DNA from: Geobacter sp.
GTDB taxonomy: Bacteria > Desulfobacterota > Desulfuromonadia > Geobacterales > DSM-12255
NCBI GenBank assembly: GCA_009684525.1
Contig: WKKR01000001.1
Coordinates: 496,001 to 560,000, forward strand
Direction: 5' to 3'
DNA length: 64,000 nucleotides
The position numbers and the translations under genes are program-made. The notes below the pieces were generated by a model that did no database searches, was not told where the DNA came from, and worked only from the letters and a program-made list of their open reading frames with translations. Below, one piece after another: positions 25,306 through 33,478 of this stretch; the stretch's first letter is position 1; the number at the start of each line of letters is the position of its first letter.

Positions 25306-26108
25306 TACCATACGGCAACCGATGCGTATCCCACCACCTGCTCGTAATCTCCGTTCGTATCGCCGCTGTTGGCATACCGCACCATTCGGGCCTCGGAAGC
25401 ACCCAGGGCCTTGGCGGCCACCAGCATGACTGTGGAAGGGACCACGCCGCACATGGTGATACGCTTGGACCGGCAGACGGCGAGCAGCCCTTCTGCATCG
25501 AGCGCCAGGGCGCGTTCCAGCGCCATGTCGTCCTTCTCCCTGGCGACGGTTGCGGACTCGTAGTGGGTCATGTCGGAACTGGCAACCATGAGAACCGGAG
25601 CGCCATATTCCCGGATCGCCACGGCAATACCCTCCCCCAACTGCCGGCAGGTGGCATAATCTCCGAATCCGAGACAGATCGGGACAATGGCGAGTTCTGG
25701 TTGCAGGTGCTGGAGAAACGGTACCTGGACTTCCAGGGAATGTTCACGCAGGTGGGCCGCCGTCTCCTCCTCCACCATGGGGGCGTGGCGACGCACCAGC
25801 GCGGCGAGAGTCGCGTCGATCGGTACGTTGCCGAGCGGGGTATGCCAGGTGCCGGAGGGATAGAGGGAGACGCGTGCCCCGAGCCCGTGGTGATTGGGAC
25901 CGAGGATGAGGACGGTCCGGGGAATGGCGATGGCACCGAACAGAGCGCCGGCGACGGCGCCGGAATAGATGTAGCCGGCATGGGGAGAGATGACGCCGAT
26001 GACCTGCTCCGGTTCTGCCGACCGGACGATCAGGGTATCAAGTTCGGCTCGAAGTCGCTGCGTATCACCGGTGTAAAACTGATTGGCTACGGCTGGCTGG
26101 CGAATCAT
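25305..26108 (-). CDS. Memo-like protein (AmmeMemoRadiSam system protein B)
   Basis: A 267-residue protein that covers the full Memo fold. Conserved segments include ISPHAGYIYSGAVAG, LILGPNHHGLG, HSLEVQVPFLQHL, VASSDMTHYE and MCGVVPSTVML. These contain the His and Cys residues that line the non-haem-dioxygenase-like metal pocket in the family. In bacteria Memo often sits with AMMECR1 and a radical SAM protein; neither is near here. The function of the system is unsettled. The stop codon touches repeat copy 2. Confidence 0.92.
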   Translation of the reverse strand: MIRQPAVANQFYTGDTQRLRAELDTLIVRSAEPEQVIGVISPHAGYIYSGAVAGALFGAIAIPRTVLILGPNHHGLGARVSLYPSGTWHTPLGNVPIDATLAALVRRHAPMVEEETAAHLREHSLEVQVPFLQHLQPELAIVPICLGFGDYATCRQLGEGIAVAIREYGAPVLMVASSDMTHYESATVAREKDDMALERALALDAEGLLAVCRSKRITMCGVVPSTVMLVAAKALGASEARMVRYANSGDTNGDYEQVVGYASVAVW

Positions 26109-26215
26109 GGCATCCTCCCGTACCGGAACAGGTCTGGTGCTGTATGGAGACAGGGTGTCGCGGCGGACACCCTTCCTGTCAGCTTACCCGATTGTGAAGG
26201 GAATGCAACGAGGGG

Positions 26216-26818
26216 TCATTCACCGCTGGGGAATTCGGGAGGGGACGGATCGCCTTCCAACGGCAGTTCTGCCTGTTCTTCGAAGACCGGCGGCTCTGCC
26301 AGGTCCTGGATCTCCTTGAGGGTGGGGAGTGCGGTCAGGTTCTTGAGGCTGAAGACTTCGAGAAACTCCCTGGTCGTGCCGTAGACCAGCGGCTTGCCCG
26401 GCACGTCTTTCTTGCCGAGAATCCGGATAAGTTTCCTCTCCAGGAGCGTCTTCAGCACACCGCCGCAGTCGACGCCCCGCAGGTATTCCACTTCGGCACG
26501 GGTCACCGGCTGCCGATAGGCGATGATCGCCAGGGTCTCCAGGGCGGACTGGCTGAATTTCGCCCCTCTGCTCCGTTGCAACCGCTTGAGATACTCGGTG
26601 TGCTCGGAAGGGGTGCGGAGCTGGTAGCCGCCGGCAACCTCGGCCAGGATGATCCCCCGCTCCTGGGCTATGCACTCAGTTGCCAGCTCATCGAGCGCCA
26701 GGGCGATCTCGGCCCGGTCGAACTCCTCCAGCACCGCTGTCAGCCGGTCCAGGGAAAGCGGACCTTCGGCAACGAAAAAGAGGGACTCCAGCAATGATTT
26801 AAGGCTTTTCGCTGTCAT
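26216..26818 (-). CDS. scpB: Segregation and condensation protein B
   Basis: A 200-residue protein with two winged-helix domains (LKSLLESLFFVAEGPLSLD, RSRGAKFSQSALETLAIIAY, VEYLRGVDCGGVLKTLLE). ScpB binds ScpA and the kleisin-SMC complex to compact and segregate chromosomes. Its start overlaps the end of scpA by 20 bp, the normal coupled arrangement. Confidence 0.95.
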   Translation of the reverse strand: MTAKSLKSLLESLFFVAEGPLSLDRLTAVLEEFDRAEIALALDELATECIAQERGIILAEVAGGYQLRTPSEHTEYLKRLQRSRGAKFSQSALETLAIIAYRQPVTRAEVEYLRGVDCGGVLKTLLERKLIRILGKKDVPGKPLVYGTTREFLEVFSLKNLTALPTLKEIQDLAEPPVFEEQAELPLEGDPSPPEFPSGE

Positions 26819-27623
26819 CGTCGTCCACTCCGGCAGAGTCCTCCTCAGGTTCCAGTGCCCCCGGCACGAGCCAGATCACGCCGAACGGGGTCAACTGGGA
26901 GACCTTGATCGTTTTCAGCTTGCAGAGTTCGAGGAGAGCCAGGAAGGTCGCTATCGCCAGTTCGCGCGTTATCTCCTCGTCGTCGAAGAGGTCGTCGAAC
27001 TGCACCGACTGCCGCGACTGGACCAGATCGAGGATGCGACCGATCCGGTCGGCAACGCTGATCGATTCACTGACGACCTCATGGAAGCGCTCCACCGGGA
27101 TGCGGGCAAGCACGCGGCGAAAGGCGTCCACCAGCTCGAACAGCTCGATCTCCAGCGGCTCTTCGCCGGCCGGAAGCAGCGACTCGTCGACAAAGGGGAT
27201 GGTACGGGTAAAGACGTCGCGGCCGAGCAGCTCGCGGCCGGCCAGGCCGGCAGCCGCTTCCTTGTACTTCTGGTATTCGAGCAGCCGCCGGACCAGTTCC
27301 GCACGGGGGTCCAGCTCCTCGTCCTCGCCGCTATCCTCTTCTTCAGGGAGTGGCAAGAGCAGCTTGGACTTGATCTGCAGCAGGGTCGAGGCCATCACCA
27401 GAAACTCGCCGGCGATCTCCAGGTTGAGTTCCTTCATCACCTCCAGGTATTCCAGATACTGGCGGGTGACGATGGCGATGGGGATATCGTAGATATCCAG
27501 CTCGTTCTTCTTGATCAGATGCAGGAGAAGGTCGAGCGGCCCCTCGAAGGACTCCACCTTGACCGAGTAGGCGGAGAACTGCTGACTGTCAAAGAGGGGC
27601 TGGGAAGGGGCTGTATCGGGCAT
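26799..27623 (-). CDS. scpA: Segregation and condensation protein A (kleisin)
   Basis: A 274-residue kleisin with the typical N-terminus (YSVKVESFEGPLDLLLHLIK) and LEYLEVMKELNLEIAGEFLVMA. The acidic middle (EEEDSGEDEELDP) and the C-terminal winged-helix part (ATFLALLELCKLKTIKVSQ) fit ScpA. It bridges the SMC heads. It lies between trpS and scpB on the same strand, with only 8 bp between trpS and scpA. Confidence 0.95.
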   Translation of the reverse strand: MPDTAPSQPLFDSQQFSAYSVKVESFEGPLDLLLHLIKKNELDIYDIPIAIVTRQYLEYLEVMKELNLEIAGEFLVMASTLLQIKSKLLLPLPEEEDSGEDEELDPRAELVRRLLEYQKYKEAAAGLAGRELLGRDVFTRTIPFVDESLLPAGEEPLEIELFELVDAFRRVLARIPVERFHEVVSESISVADRIGRILDLVQSRQSVQFDDLFDDEEITRELAIATFLALLELCKLKTIKVSQLTPFGVIWLVPGALEPEEDSAGVDDDDSEKP

Positions 27624-27631
27624 GGCCGTTA

Positions 27632-28615
27632 TCAGAACTTCAGGGCAGCCCTGACCTCCGCCAGCGTCGTTCCCGACTCTTCCTGGGCACGTTTGCTGCC
27701 GTCAGACAGGACATCGCTCACCAGCTCCGGCCGGGCGGCCAGCTCCTCGCGCCTGGCGCGGAACGGGGCAAGCCCCTCCACCACGGACTCGGCCAGGATC
27801 TTCTTGCACTCCACACAACCGATTTCTGCCCCGCGGCAGGCAGGCACGATCATGTCGAGCTTCTCCTGCGACACATAGAGGCGATGGAGGTTGAAGGCGA
27901 TGCAGCGGTCCGGTTCACCCGGATCGGCGCGGCGGACCCGCTGGGTATCGGTGATCATGGTCATGATCTTCTTGCGGGTATCCTCGGCCGTGTCGGAGAG
28001 ATAGATGGAGTTGCCGTAAGACTTGCTCATCTTCCGGCCGTCCAGTCCGGTCAGCTTGGGGGTTTCGGTGAGCAACGCCTCGGGCTCGGGAAAGACCTGG
28101 CCGTAGAGATGGTTGAAGCGGCGGGCGATCTCGCGGGTGATCTCCAGATGGGGGAGCTGGTCATGCCCGACCGGCACCCTGGTCGCCTTGTAGATGATGA
28201 TGTCCGCGGCCATCAACACCGGATAGCCAAGGAAACCGAAGGTGGAGAGGTCCTTGTGCTCCAGGTTGTCCTGCATCTCCTTGTAGGTCGGGTTGCGCTC
28301 CAGCCACGACACCGGCGTGATCATGCCGAGGATCAGGTTCAGTTCCGAATGGTGTGGCACCAGGCTCTGCTCGAAGATGGTGCACTTCTTCGGGTCGAGC
28401 CCGAAGGCGAGCCAGTCGAGAACCATCTCGCGGGTGCTCTCGCGGATACCAGAGGTATCGGCATATTCGGTGGTCAGGGAATGCCAGTCAGCGGCAAAGA
28501 AGAAACACTCGTATTCGTTCTGGAGCTTCAGCCAGTTATCCAGCACGCCATGAAAATGTCCCAGGTGCAGCTTGCCCGTCGGGCGCATGCCGCTGACTAC
28601 GCGATTGTTGCTCAT
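27632..28615 (-). CDS. trpS: Tryptophanyl-tRNA synthetase
   Basis: A 327-residue class I synthetase. The HIGH-like motif is GKLHLGHFHG near the N-terminus and the KMSKS motif is GRKMSKSYGN. The start ATG at 28615 follows GGGGAGAGG; the frame stays open further upstream inside the protease gene but lacks family similarity there. Length fits bacterial TrpRS. It is followed by scpA after 8 bp. Confidence 0.96.
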   Translation of the reverse strand: MSNNRVVSGMRPTGKLHLGHFHGVLDNWLKLQNEYECFFFAADWHSLTTEYADTSGIRESTREMVLDWLAFGLDPKKCTIFEQSLVPHHSELNLILGMITPVSWLERNPTYKEMQDNLEHKDLSTFGFLGYPVLMAADIIIYKATRVPVGHDQLPHLEITREIARRFNHLYGQVFPEPEALLTETPKLTGLDGRKMSKSYGNSIYLSDTAEDTRKKIMTMITDTQRVRRADPGEPDRCIAFNLHRLYVSQEKLDMIVPACRGAEIGCVECKKILAESVVEGLAPFRARREELAARPELVSDVLSDGSKRAQEESGTTLAEVRAALKF

Positions 28616-28635
28616 GATTCCTCTCCCCTGCCGGT

Positions 28636-29316
28636 TTACTTGAACATCAGATTGGTGACGCTGAAAACGAGGTTGCTCTGGGAGCCTGCCAGAAGCCGAA
28701 CCCCCATGCTCAGTACCGGTGAAATGATATAGCTGAACAGATTGGTGAAAAAGACCAGGACAATGATGATGATCATGCCGTACGGCTCGATCCGCGAATA
28801 GGCGATCGCCTGCCGCTCGGGAAGGAGCCCCACCGCAACCCGGCCACCGTCCAGCGGCGGCACGGGGATGAGGTTGAAGATTGCCAATAGCAGGTTGATG
28901 TAGACGGAAAAGGCCAGCATCAGCACCATCGGGTCGATAAGGAACTGCATCAGCGAAGCATCGCCGATCAGGTCGCCCAGGGCCTGCATCCCCCGCATGA
29001 GCAGTGCCGACACTGCTGCCAGGGAAAAGTTCGTGATGGGGCCGGCAGCGGCAACCCAGATCATGTCGCGCTTGGGACGGCGGAGATTGCCGAAGTTCAC
29101 CGGTACCGGCTTGGCCCAACCGATGCCGACGATGAAGATCATCAGGGTGCCGATGATATCCAGGTGCTTCAGGGGATTCAGGGTGAGGCGGCCCAGAGAC
29201 TTTGCCGTATCATCGCCGAAACGGTAGGCCACGTACCCGTGAGACACTTCGTGACAGGTGATGGCCATCAGTGCCGGCACCAGCATGATGGAGACTTTGA
29301 GGAAAAACTGATCCAT
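28636..29316 (-). CDS. Site-2-protease-like M50 membrane metalloprotease
   Basis: A 226-residue integral membrane protein. Zinc motif H22-E-x2-H26 (CHEVSHGYVA) lies in the first membrane helix, and a later NLIPVPPLDGGR supplies the third ligand. There are about six membrane segments. The ATG at 29316 follows GGAGGCGGA. This is the short Rseg/YwhC-type group of M50 proteases, whose substrates are unknown. It sits 20 bp upstream of trpS, as often seen in Deltaproteobacteria and Firmicutes. Confidence 0.93.
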   Translation of the reverse strand: MDQFFLKVSIMLVPALMAITCHEVSHGYVAYRFGDDTAKSLGRLTLNPLKHLDIIGTLMIFIVGIGWAKPVPVNFGNLRRPKRDMIWVAAAGPITNFSLAAVSALLMRGMQALGDLIGDASLMQFLIDPMVLMLAFSVYINLLLAIFNLIPVPPLDGGRVAVGLLPERQAIAYSRIEPYGMIIIIVLVFFTNLFSYIISPVLSMGVRLLAGSQSNLVFSVTNLMFK

Positions 29317-29351
29317 TCCGCCTCCGGGTAAACGAATTGACAAGACTGTTG

Positions 29352-29380
29352 TTTTTAGCAGATTGGGCGGACAAAGTCAA
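29352..29380 (-). promoter_or_regulatory. Probable sigma-70 promoter of the M50 protease-trpS-scpAB operon
   Basis: On the minus strand TTGACT (29380-29375), a 17-bp spacer and TAAAAA (29357-29352) stand 35 bp upstream of the start codon. Confidence 0.6.
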
Positions 29381-29495
29381 TGTCGGGCCGCGCCGAAACT
29401 GATCGCTCAACCGTTCGCCTTCGGTTGTGGCTTCTCTGTTGACAACCTACACCGGCTGAAAACTGCTCGTTGCCGGAAAGCGCCCTGCAGACGGG

Positions 29496-29526
29496 AAAAG
29501 GCGGGAGATTGCTCCCCCGCCTTTTT
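29496..29526 (-). terminator. Terminator of glnA
   Basis: On the minus strand AAAAAGGCGGGGGAG and CTCCCGCCTTTT form a stem that ends in a short T-run, 27 bp after the glnA stop. Confidence 0.88.
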
Positions 29527-29552
29527 CGTACTGCTCCGTATGGAACCTCTGC

Positions 29553-30968
29553 CTAGATGTCGTAGTAGAGGGCGAATTCGAGGGGAACCGGACGCATGCG
29601 GACCGGGTTGACCTCTGCTTCCATCTTGTACTCGATCCACTTCTCGATGACGTCGGGGGTGAAGACGTCCCCCTTGAGGAGGAACTCGTGGTCGTCCTTG
29701 AGGCAGTTGAGAGCTTCCTCAAGCGTGCCCGGAGCTGACGGGATGTCTTTCAGCTCTTCCGGGGAGAGACCGTAGATGTCCTTGTCCAGCGGCTGGCCCG
29801 GATCGATCTTGTTCTCGACGCCGTCGAGGCCTGCCATCAGCATGGCGGCAAAGGCCAGGTAGCCGTTTGCTGACGGGTCGGGCGTACGGTACTCGATCCG
29901 CTTCGCCTTCGGGTTGGTGGAGAACATCGGGATACGGATGGAAGCGGAACGGTTACGGCTGGAGTAAGCCATGTTCACCGGGGCTTCGAAACCGGGCACC
30001 AGACGCTTGTAGGAGTTGGTGGTCGGGTTGGTGAAGGCGCAGAGAGCCTTGGCATGCTTGATGATCCCGCCGATGTACCAGAGGGCCATCTGGGAAAGCC
30101 CGCCGTACTTGTCGCCGGCGAACAGGTTGGTGCCGGCCTTCCAGATCGACTGGTGGCAGTGCATCCCGGAACCGTTGTCGCCATAGAGCGGCTTCGGCAT
30201 GAAGGTAACGGTCTTGCCGTTGCGGCAGGCAACGTTCTTTATGACATACTTGAACCACTGGAGATCGTCAGCCATGGCAACCAGCGAGTTGAAGCGCATG
30301 TCGATCTCGGCCTGGCCGCCGGTGGCAACCTCGTGGTGCTGGCACTCGACGCGAATGCCGACCTTCTGCAGCTCGATAACCATCTCGTTGCGCAGGTCGT
30401 TCTGGGAGTCGGTAGGGGAAACCGGGAAGTACCCTTCCTTGTGGCGCGGCTTGTAGCCGAGGTTGGGGAACTCCTCGCGGCCGGTGTTCCAGGTCCCCTC
30501 GACGGAGTCGACCGCGTAGAACGACTGGTTGGCGCTGGAGTCGTAGCGGACGTCGTCGAAGATGAAGAATTCTGCTTCGGGTCCGAAATAGGCGGTGTCG
30601 CCAATGCCGGTGGACTTGAGGTATGCTTCGGCCTTGCGGGCGATGTTACGCGGATCGCGGCTGTAGTCTTCCTTGGTGATCGGATCGAAGATGTTGCAGA
30701 TCAGCGACAGGGTCGGCACCGCGGTAAAGGGGTCCATCTTTGCGGTGGTCGGGTCGGGAAGGATGATCATGTCCGAAGCATGGATCGGCTGCCAGCCACG
30801 GATGGAGGAACCGTCAAAACCCTGCCCTTCTTCAAAGGTATCCTCGCCGAACTCTGACATCGGCACGGAAAAGTGCTGCCAGATCCCCACGAAGTCCATG
30901 AATTTGAAATCTACCATCATTGCGCCATTTTCTTTGGCAAATGCTACTACCTCTTGTGGTGTCATCAA
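29553..30968 (-). CDS. glnA: Glutamine synthetase, type I
   Basis: A 471-residue GSI enzyme with [10 protein letters not shown], the ATP/metal motif [17 protein letters not shown] and the NRSASIRIP active-site segment. The adenylylation loop is present with its tyrosine ([16 protein letters not shown]), so covalent control by an adenylyltransferase is likely. The ATG follows AAAGGAGAG. It lies 128 bp downstream of glnB in the same direction and ends at a strong terminator, so the two probably form one nitrogen-regulated operon. Confidence 0.97.
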   Translation of the reverse strand: MMTPQEVVAFAKENGAMMVDFKFMDFVGIWQHFSVPMSEFGEDTFEEGQGFDGSSIRGWQPIHASDMIILPDPTTAKMDPFTAVPTLSLICNIFDPITKEDYSRDPRNIARKAEAYLKSTGIGDTAYFGPEAEFFIFDDVRYDSSANQSFYAVDSVEGTWNTGREEFPNLGYKPRHKEGYFPVSPTDSQNDLRNEMVIELQKVGIRVECQHHEVATGGQAEIDMRFNSLVAMADDLQWFKYVIKNVACRNGKTVTFMPKPLYGDNGSGMHCHQSIWKAGTNLFAGDKYGGLSQMALWYIGGIIKHAKALCAFTNPTTNSYKRLVPGFEAPVNMAYSSRNRSASIRIPMFSTNPKAKRIEYRTPDPSANGYLAFAAMLMAGLDGVENKIDPGQPLDKDIYGLSPEELKDIPSAPGTLEEALNCLKDDHEFLLKGDVFTPDVIEKWIEYKMEAEVNPVRMRPVPLEFALYYDI

Positions 30969-31096
30969 GACTCTCCTTTCGGTTTAATGCGCATGAACGC
31001 ACGTACGCTTTGTTAACCCGATTGTTTCGACGGGTTTTAAGCATATTGGATGGATTGTATTAAAGAAGGCCGGACGGGGCAGACCGCAGGGCAGCC

Positions 31097-31441
<345 letters not shown>

Positions 31442-31480
31442 TCACCCCCTTGTGATTGATAAGTCATGGATTGTTCGTAA

Positions 31481-31509
31481 ATTGTACTGCACAAGGGTGC
31501 CTACGTCAA
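31481..31509 (-). promoter_or_regulatory. Sigma-70 promoter of glnB-glnA
   Basis: On the minus strand TTGACG (31509-31504), a 17-bp spacer and TACAAT (31486-31481), downstream of the sigma-54 element. Confidence 0.75.
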
Positions 31510-31538
31510 AAGCACGCGGCGTCTGCTCCACCCAAGGA

Positions 31539-31554
31539 AGCAAATATGCTGCCA
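31539..31554 (-). promoter_or_regulatory. Sigma-54 promoter of glnB-glnA
   Basis: On the minus strand TGGCAGCATATTTGCT matches the -24/-12 consensus TGGCAC-N5-TTGCW with a single change, and the GG and GC dinucleotides are exactly ten bases apart. It fits nitrogen-responsive RpoN control. Confidence 0.8.
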
Positions 31555-31652
31555 ACTCATGAGCGGAAACCAGCCCCAGTATTTTCAACATATTACAGCC
31601 ACTGCCAACAACAAACACTGAAAAGGAAACAAATCAGCCCAAATTTACGGCA

Positions 31653-32615
31653 TCAACCCGCCACATGCGCCTCTTTTTTAAGCAACAGAGTGTCGGCGGC
31701 AACGCCGCTGTCAACCGCAAAGGAGAGCAGCGCATGGACCGTCGACGTCCGGGGAAGAGCCGCGCCCCGTTCTGCTCCGGCAGACACGGCCGCCGCAAAG
31801 ATTGCATCGAGCTCAAGTGGCCGCCCTTCCCGGCGATCGATCAGCATGGAAGGAAGGTAGGGCCCCATGGCATCGGTAAAGACGAGCATCTGTTCGGCAA
31901 ACGCATCGGCTATCGGCTCAGAAAGATCCTGCAGATTGGCAGCGCCAATGACTTCCAGCATGATCTCCCGAATCAGCCGTCGAGTGGCGGGAAAACGCAA
32001 CAAACGGTCGACAGGCTGATCCAGGAGTGCGCAGAGACCGTTGAAGGGGATATTCCAGACGAGCTTTTGCCAACGGGCCCTGCGAACATCGGCCACCACT
32101 CGGCACTCGATGCCGGCTGCCACAAAGGCAGCAGCGACCGATGCGAGGCGCCCGACCGGGACATCACCCCAGGCCCCGAGTTCGATCCTGCCGGCGCCGA
32201 GATGGTGGACGACTCCGGGTTCCCCCCGGTTGGCACAGAGAAAAGCGACCCCGCCAAGCACCCGCTGACTGCCAAACAGCCCGGCCAGCAGATCTTCGTT
32301 GCCGAGGCCGTTCTGCAAGGTAAGCAGGAGGGTCTGCTCCCCCAAAAGCGGTGGGATCAACTCCTGGATTTGGTCGTTGGCAAAGGTCTTGAGCCCGATC
32401 AGCACCAGATCCACCGGCCCGATATCCGTGGTCTGCCGATAACCGGCCACGTGGGGAAGGTGGAAATCACCGTTCACGGAACTGACCTGCAGGCCATGAG
32501 CGGAGATCGCCTCGTAATCGCGCCTCAGGAGAAAAGCGACCTTCCCACCACCCCGCTGCAGCATGGCACCGTAATACAGGCCGAGGGCACCGGCACCCAC
32601 TACCGCTATCCGCAT
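31653..32615 (-). CDS. 2-dehydropantoate 2-reductase family protein (PanE/ApbA-like)
   Basis: A 320-residue protein with the N-terminal NADP-binding motif VVGAGALGLYYGAML, then LIGLKTFANDQ and LLTLQNGLGNED, and the C-terminal ketopantoate reductase domain (WQKLVWNIPFNGLCAL, with the catalytic Lys). It probably reduces ketopantoate to pantoate for CoA synthesis, though paralogues with other 2-oxoacid substrates exist. The ATG at 32615 (GAGGAG nine bases before) is preferred over a TTG three codons earlier. Confidence 0.9.
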   Translation of the reverse strand: MRIAVVGAGALGLYYGAMLQRGGGKVAFLLRRDYEAISAHGLQVSSVNGDFHLPHVAGYRQTTDIGPVDLVLIGLKTFANDQIQELIPPLLGEQTLLLTLQNGLGNEDLLAGLFGSQRVLGGVAFLCANRGEPGVVHHLGAGRIELGAWGDVPVGRLASVAAAFVAAGIECRVVADVRRARWQKLVWNIPFNGLCALLDQPVDRLLRFPATRRLIREIMLEVIGAANLQDLSEPIADAFAEQMLVFTDAMGPYLPSMLIDRREGRPLELDAIFAAAVSAGAERGAALPRTSTVHALLSFAVDSGVAADTLLLKKEAHVAG

Positions 32616-32696
32616 CTCCAGCAACTCCTCAACTTGTCAAAACCCCTGCCGAAGTATATAGAGTAAAGGGAACATCATCTCAGCACCAAGGCGCCC

Positions 32697-33428
32697 ATGA
32701 TCCGCTTCCTCGTCACCACACTGCTGCTCATCTGCGTAACCGCTGCCGGTACGGCACAGGCCGACATATTCCGGCTGGAGGATGACGACGGCGTGGTATC
32801 CTTCACCGATTCCCCCAGCAGTCGCCGCTATACCCTGATCATGCGCGACCGGGCAACGCGCCACCCCGCCGGGAAGAAGGGCAGGCCGGGATCAACCGCA
32901 GGTCAGGTCAAGTCGTCCACGGACAACAGGGATGAAACGGGTTCCGTGCTGCAGAGAGGCACCCTGCCACTTCAGGGGGTCATCACCTCCACCGCGGGTC
33001 TCCGCTTCGACCCCTTCGACGGAAAACTCAGGCACCACAACGGCATCGACATTGCTGCACCAACCGGGACACCGGTAAAACCGGTTGCACCGGGCACCGT
33101 GATCTTCAGCGGACAGCGCTCGGGATACGGCAACACCGTTATCATCGACCACCACGACGGCATGAAGACCATCTACGCCCATCATGCCGAGAACCTGGTC
33201 CCGGAAGGGGCAGAGGTGGATTGTGCCACGGTCATCGCCCTTTCCGGCTCAACCGGCCGTTCAACCGGACCCCACCTCCATTTCGAGGCATGGCAGGACG
33301 ACACCAATATCTCACGGTCCTTCATGCCGGCACACGCCTCTGGCCGCGACGCTCCGGCTATGGCCAGCGCACCCGTGCGCAGGCTGCTGCAGCCGGACGG
33401 AACCATCCTCTTTACCAATCTCCGTTAA
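32697..33428 (+). CDS. M23 family (LytM-type) peptidase with DUF4124-like N-terminus
   Basis: A 243-residue exported protein. Residues 1-22 are a signal peptide. Residues ~23-60 (DIFRLEDDDGVVSFTDSP) match the DUF4124 motif. The M23 domain (~92-205) has the zinc ligands in HHNGIDIAAP and HLHFEAW and the GYGNTVIIDHHDGMKTIYAHH core, so it should be an active endopeptidase on peptidoglycan crosslinks. The tail ends with LLQPDGTILFTNLR, which resembles a second copy of the DUF4124-like motif. It is a plus-strand gene between minus-strand genes. Confidence 0.93.
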   Translation: MIRFLVTTLLLICVTAAGTAQADIFRLEDDDGVVSFTDSPSSRRYTLIMRDRATRHPAGKKGRPGSTAGQVKSSTDNRDETGSVLQRGTLPLQGVITSTAGLRFDPFDGKLRHHNGIDIAAPTGTPVKPVAPGTVIFSGQRSGYGNTVIIDHHDGMKTIYAHHAENLVPEGAEVDCATVIALSGSTGRSTGPHLHFEAWQDDTNISRSFMPAHASGRDAPAMASAPVRRLLQPDGTILFTNLR

Positions 33429-33478
33429 CCATTAGAAGAACGCAGAGACAGAGGAATACATGAAAGCGAGGGACTCTG

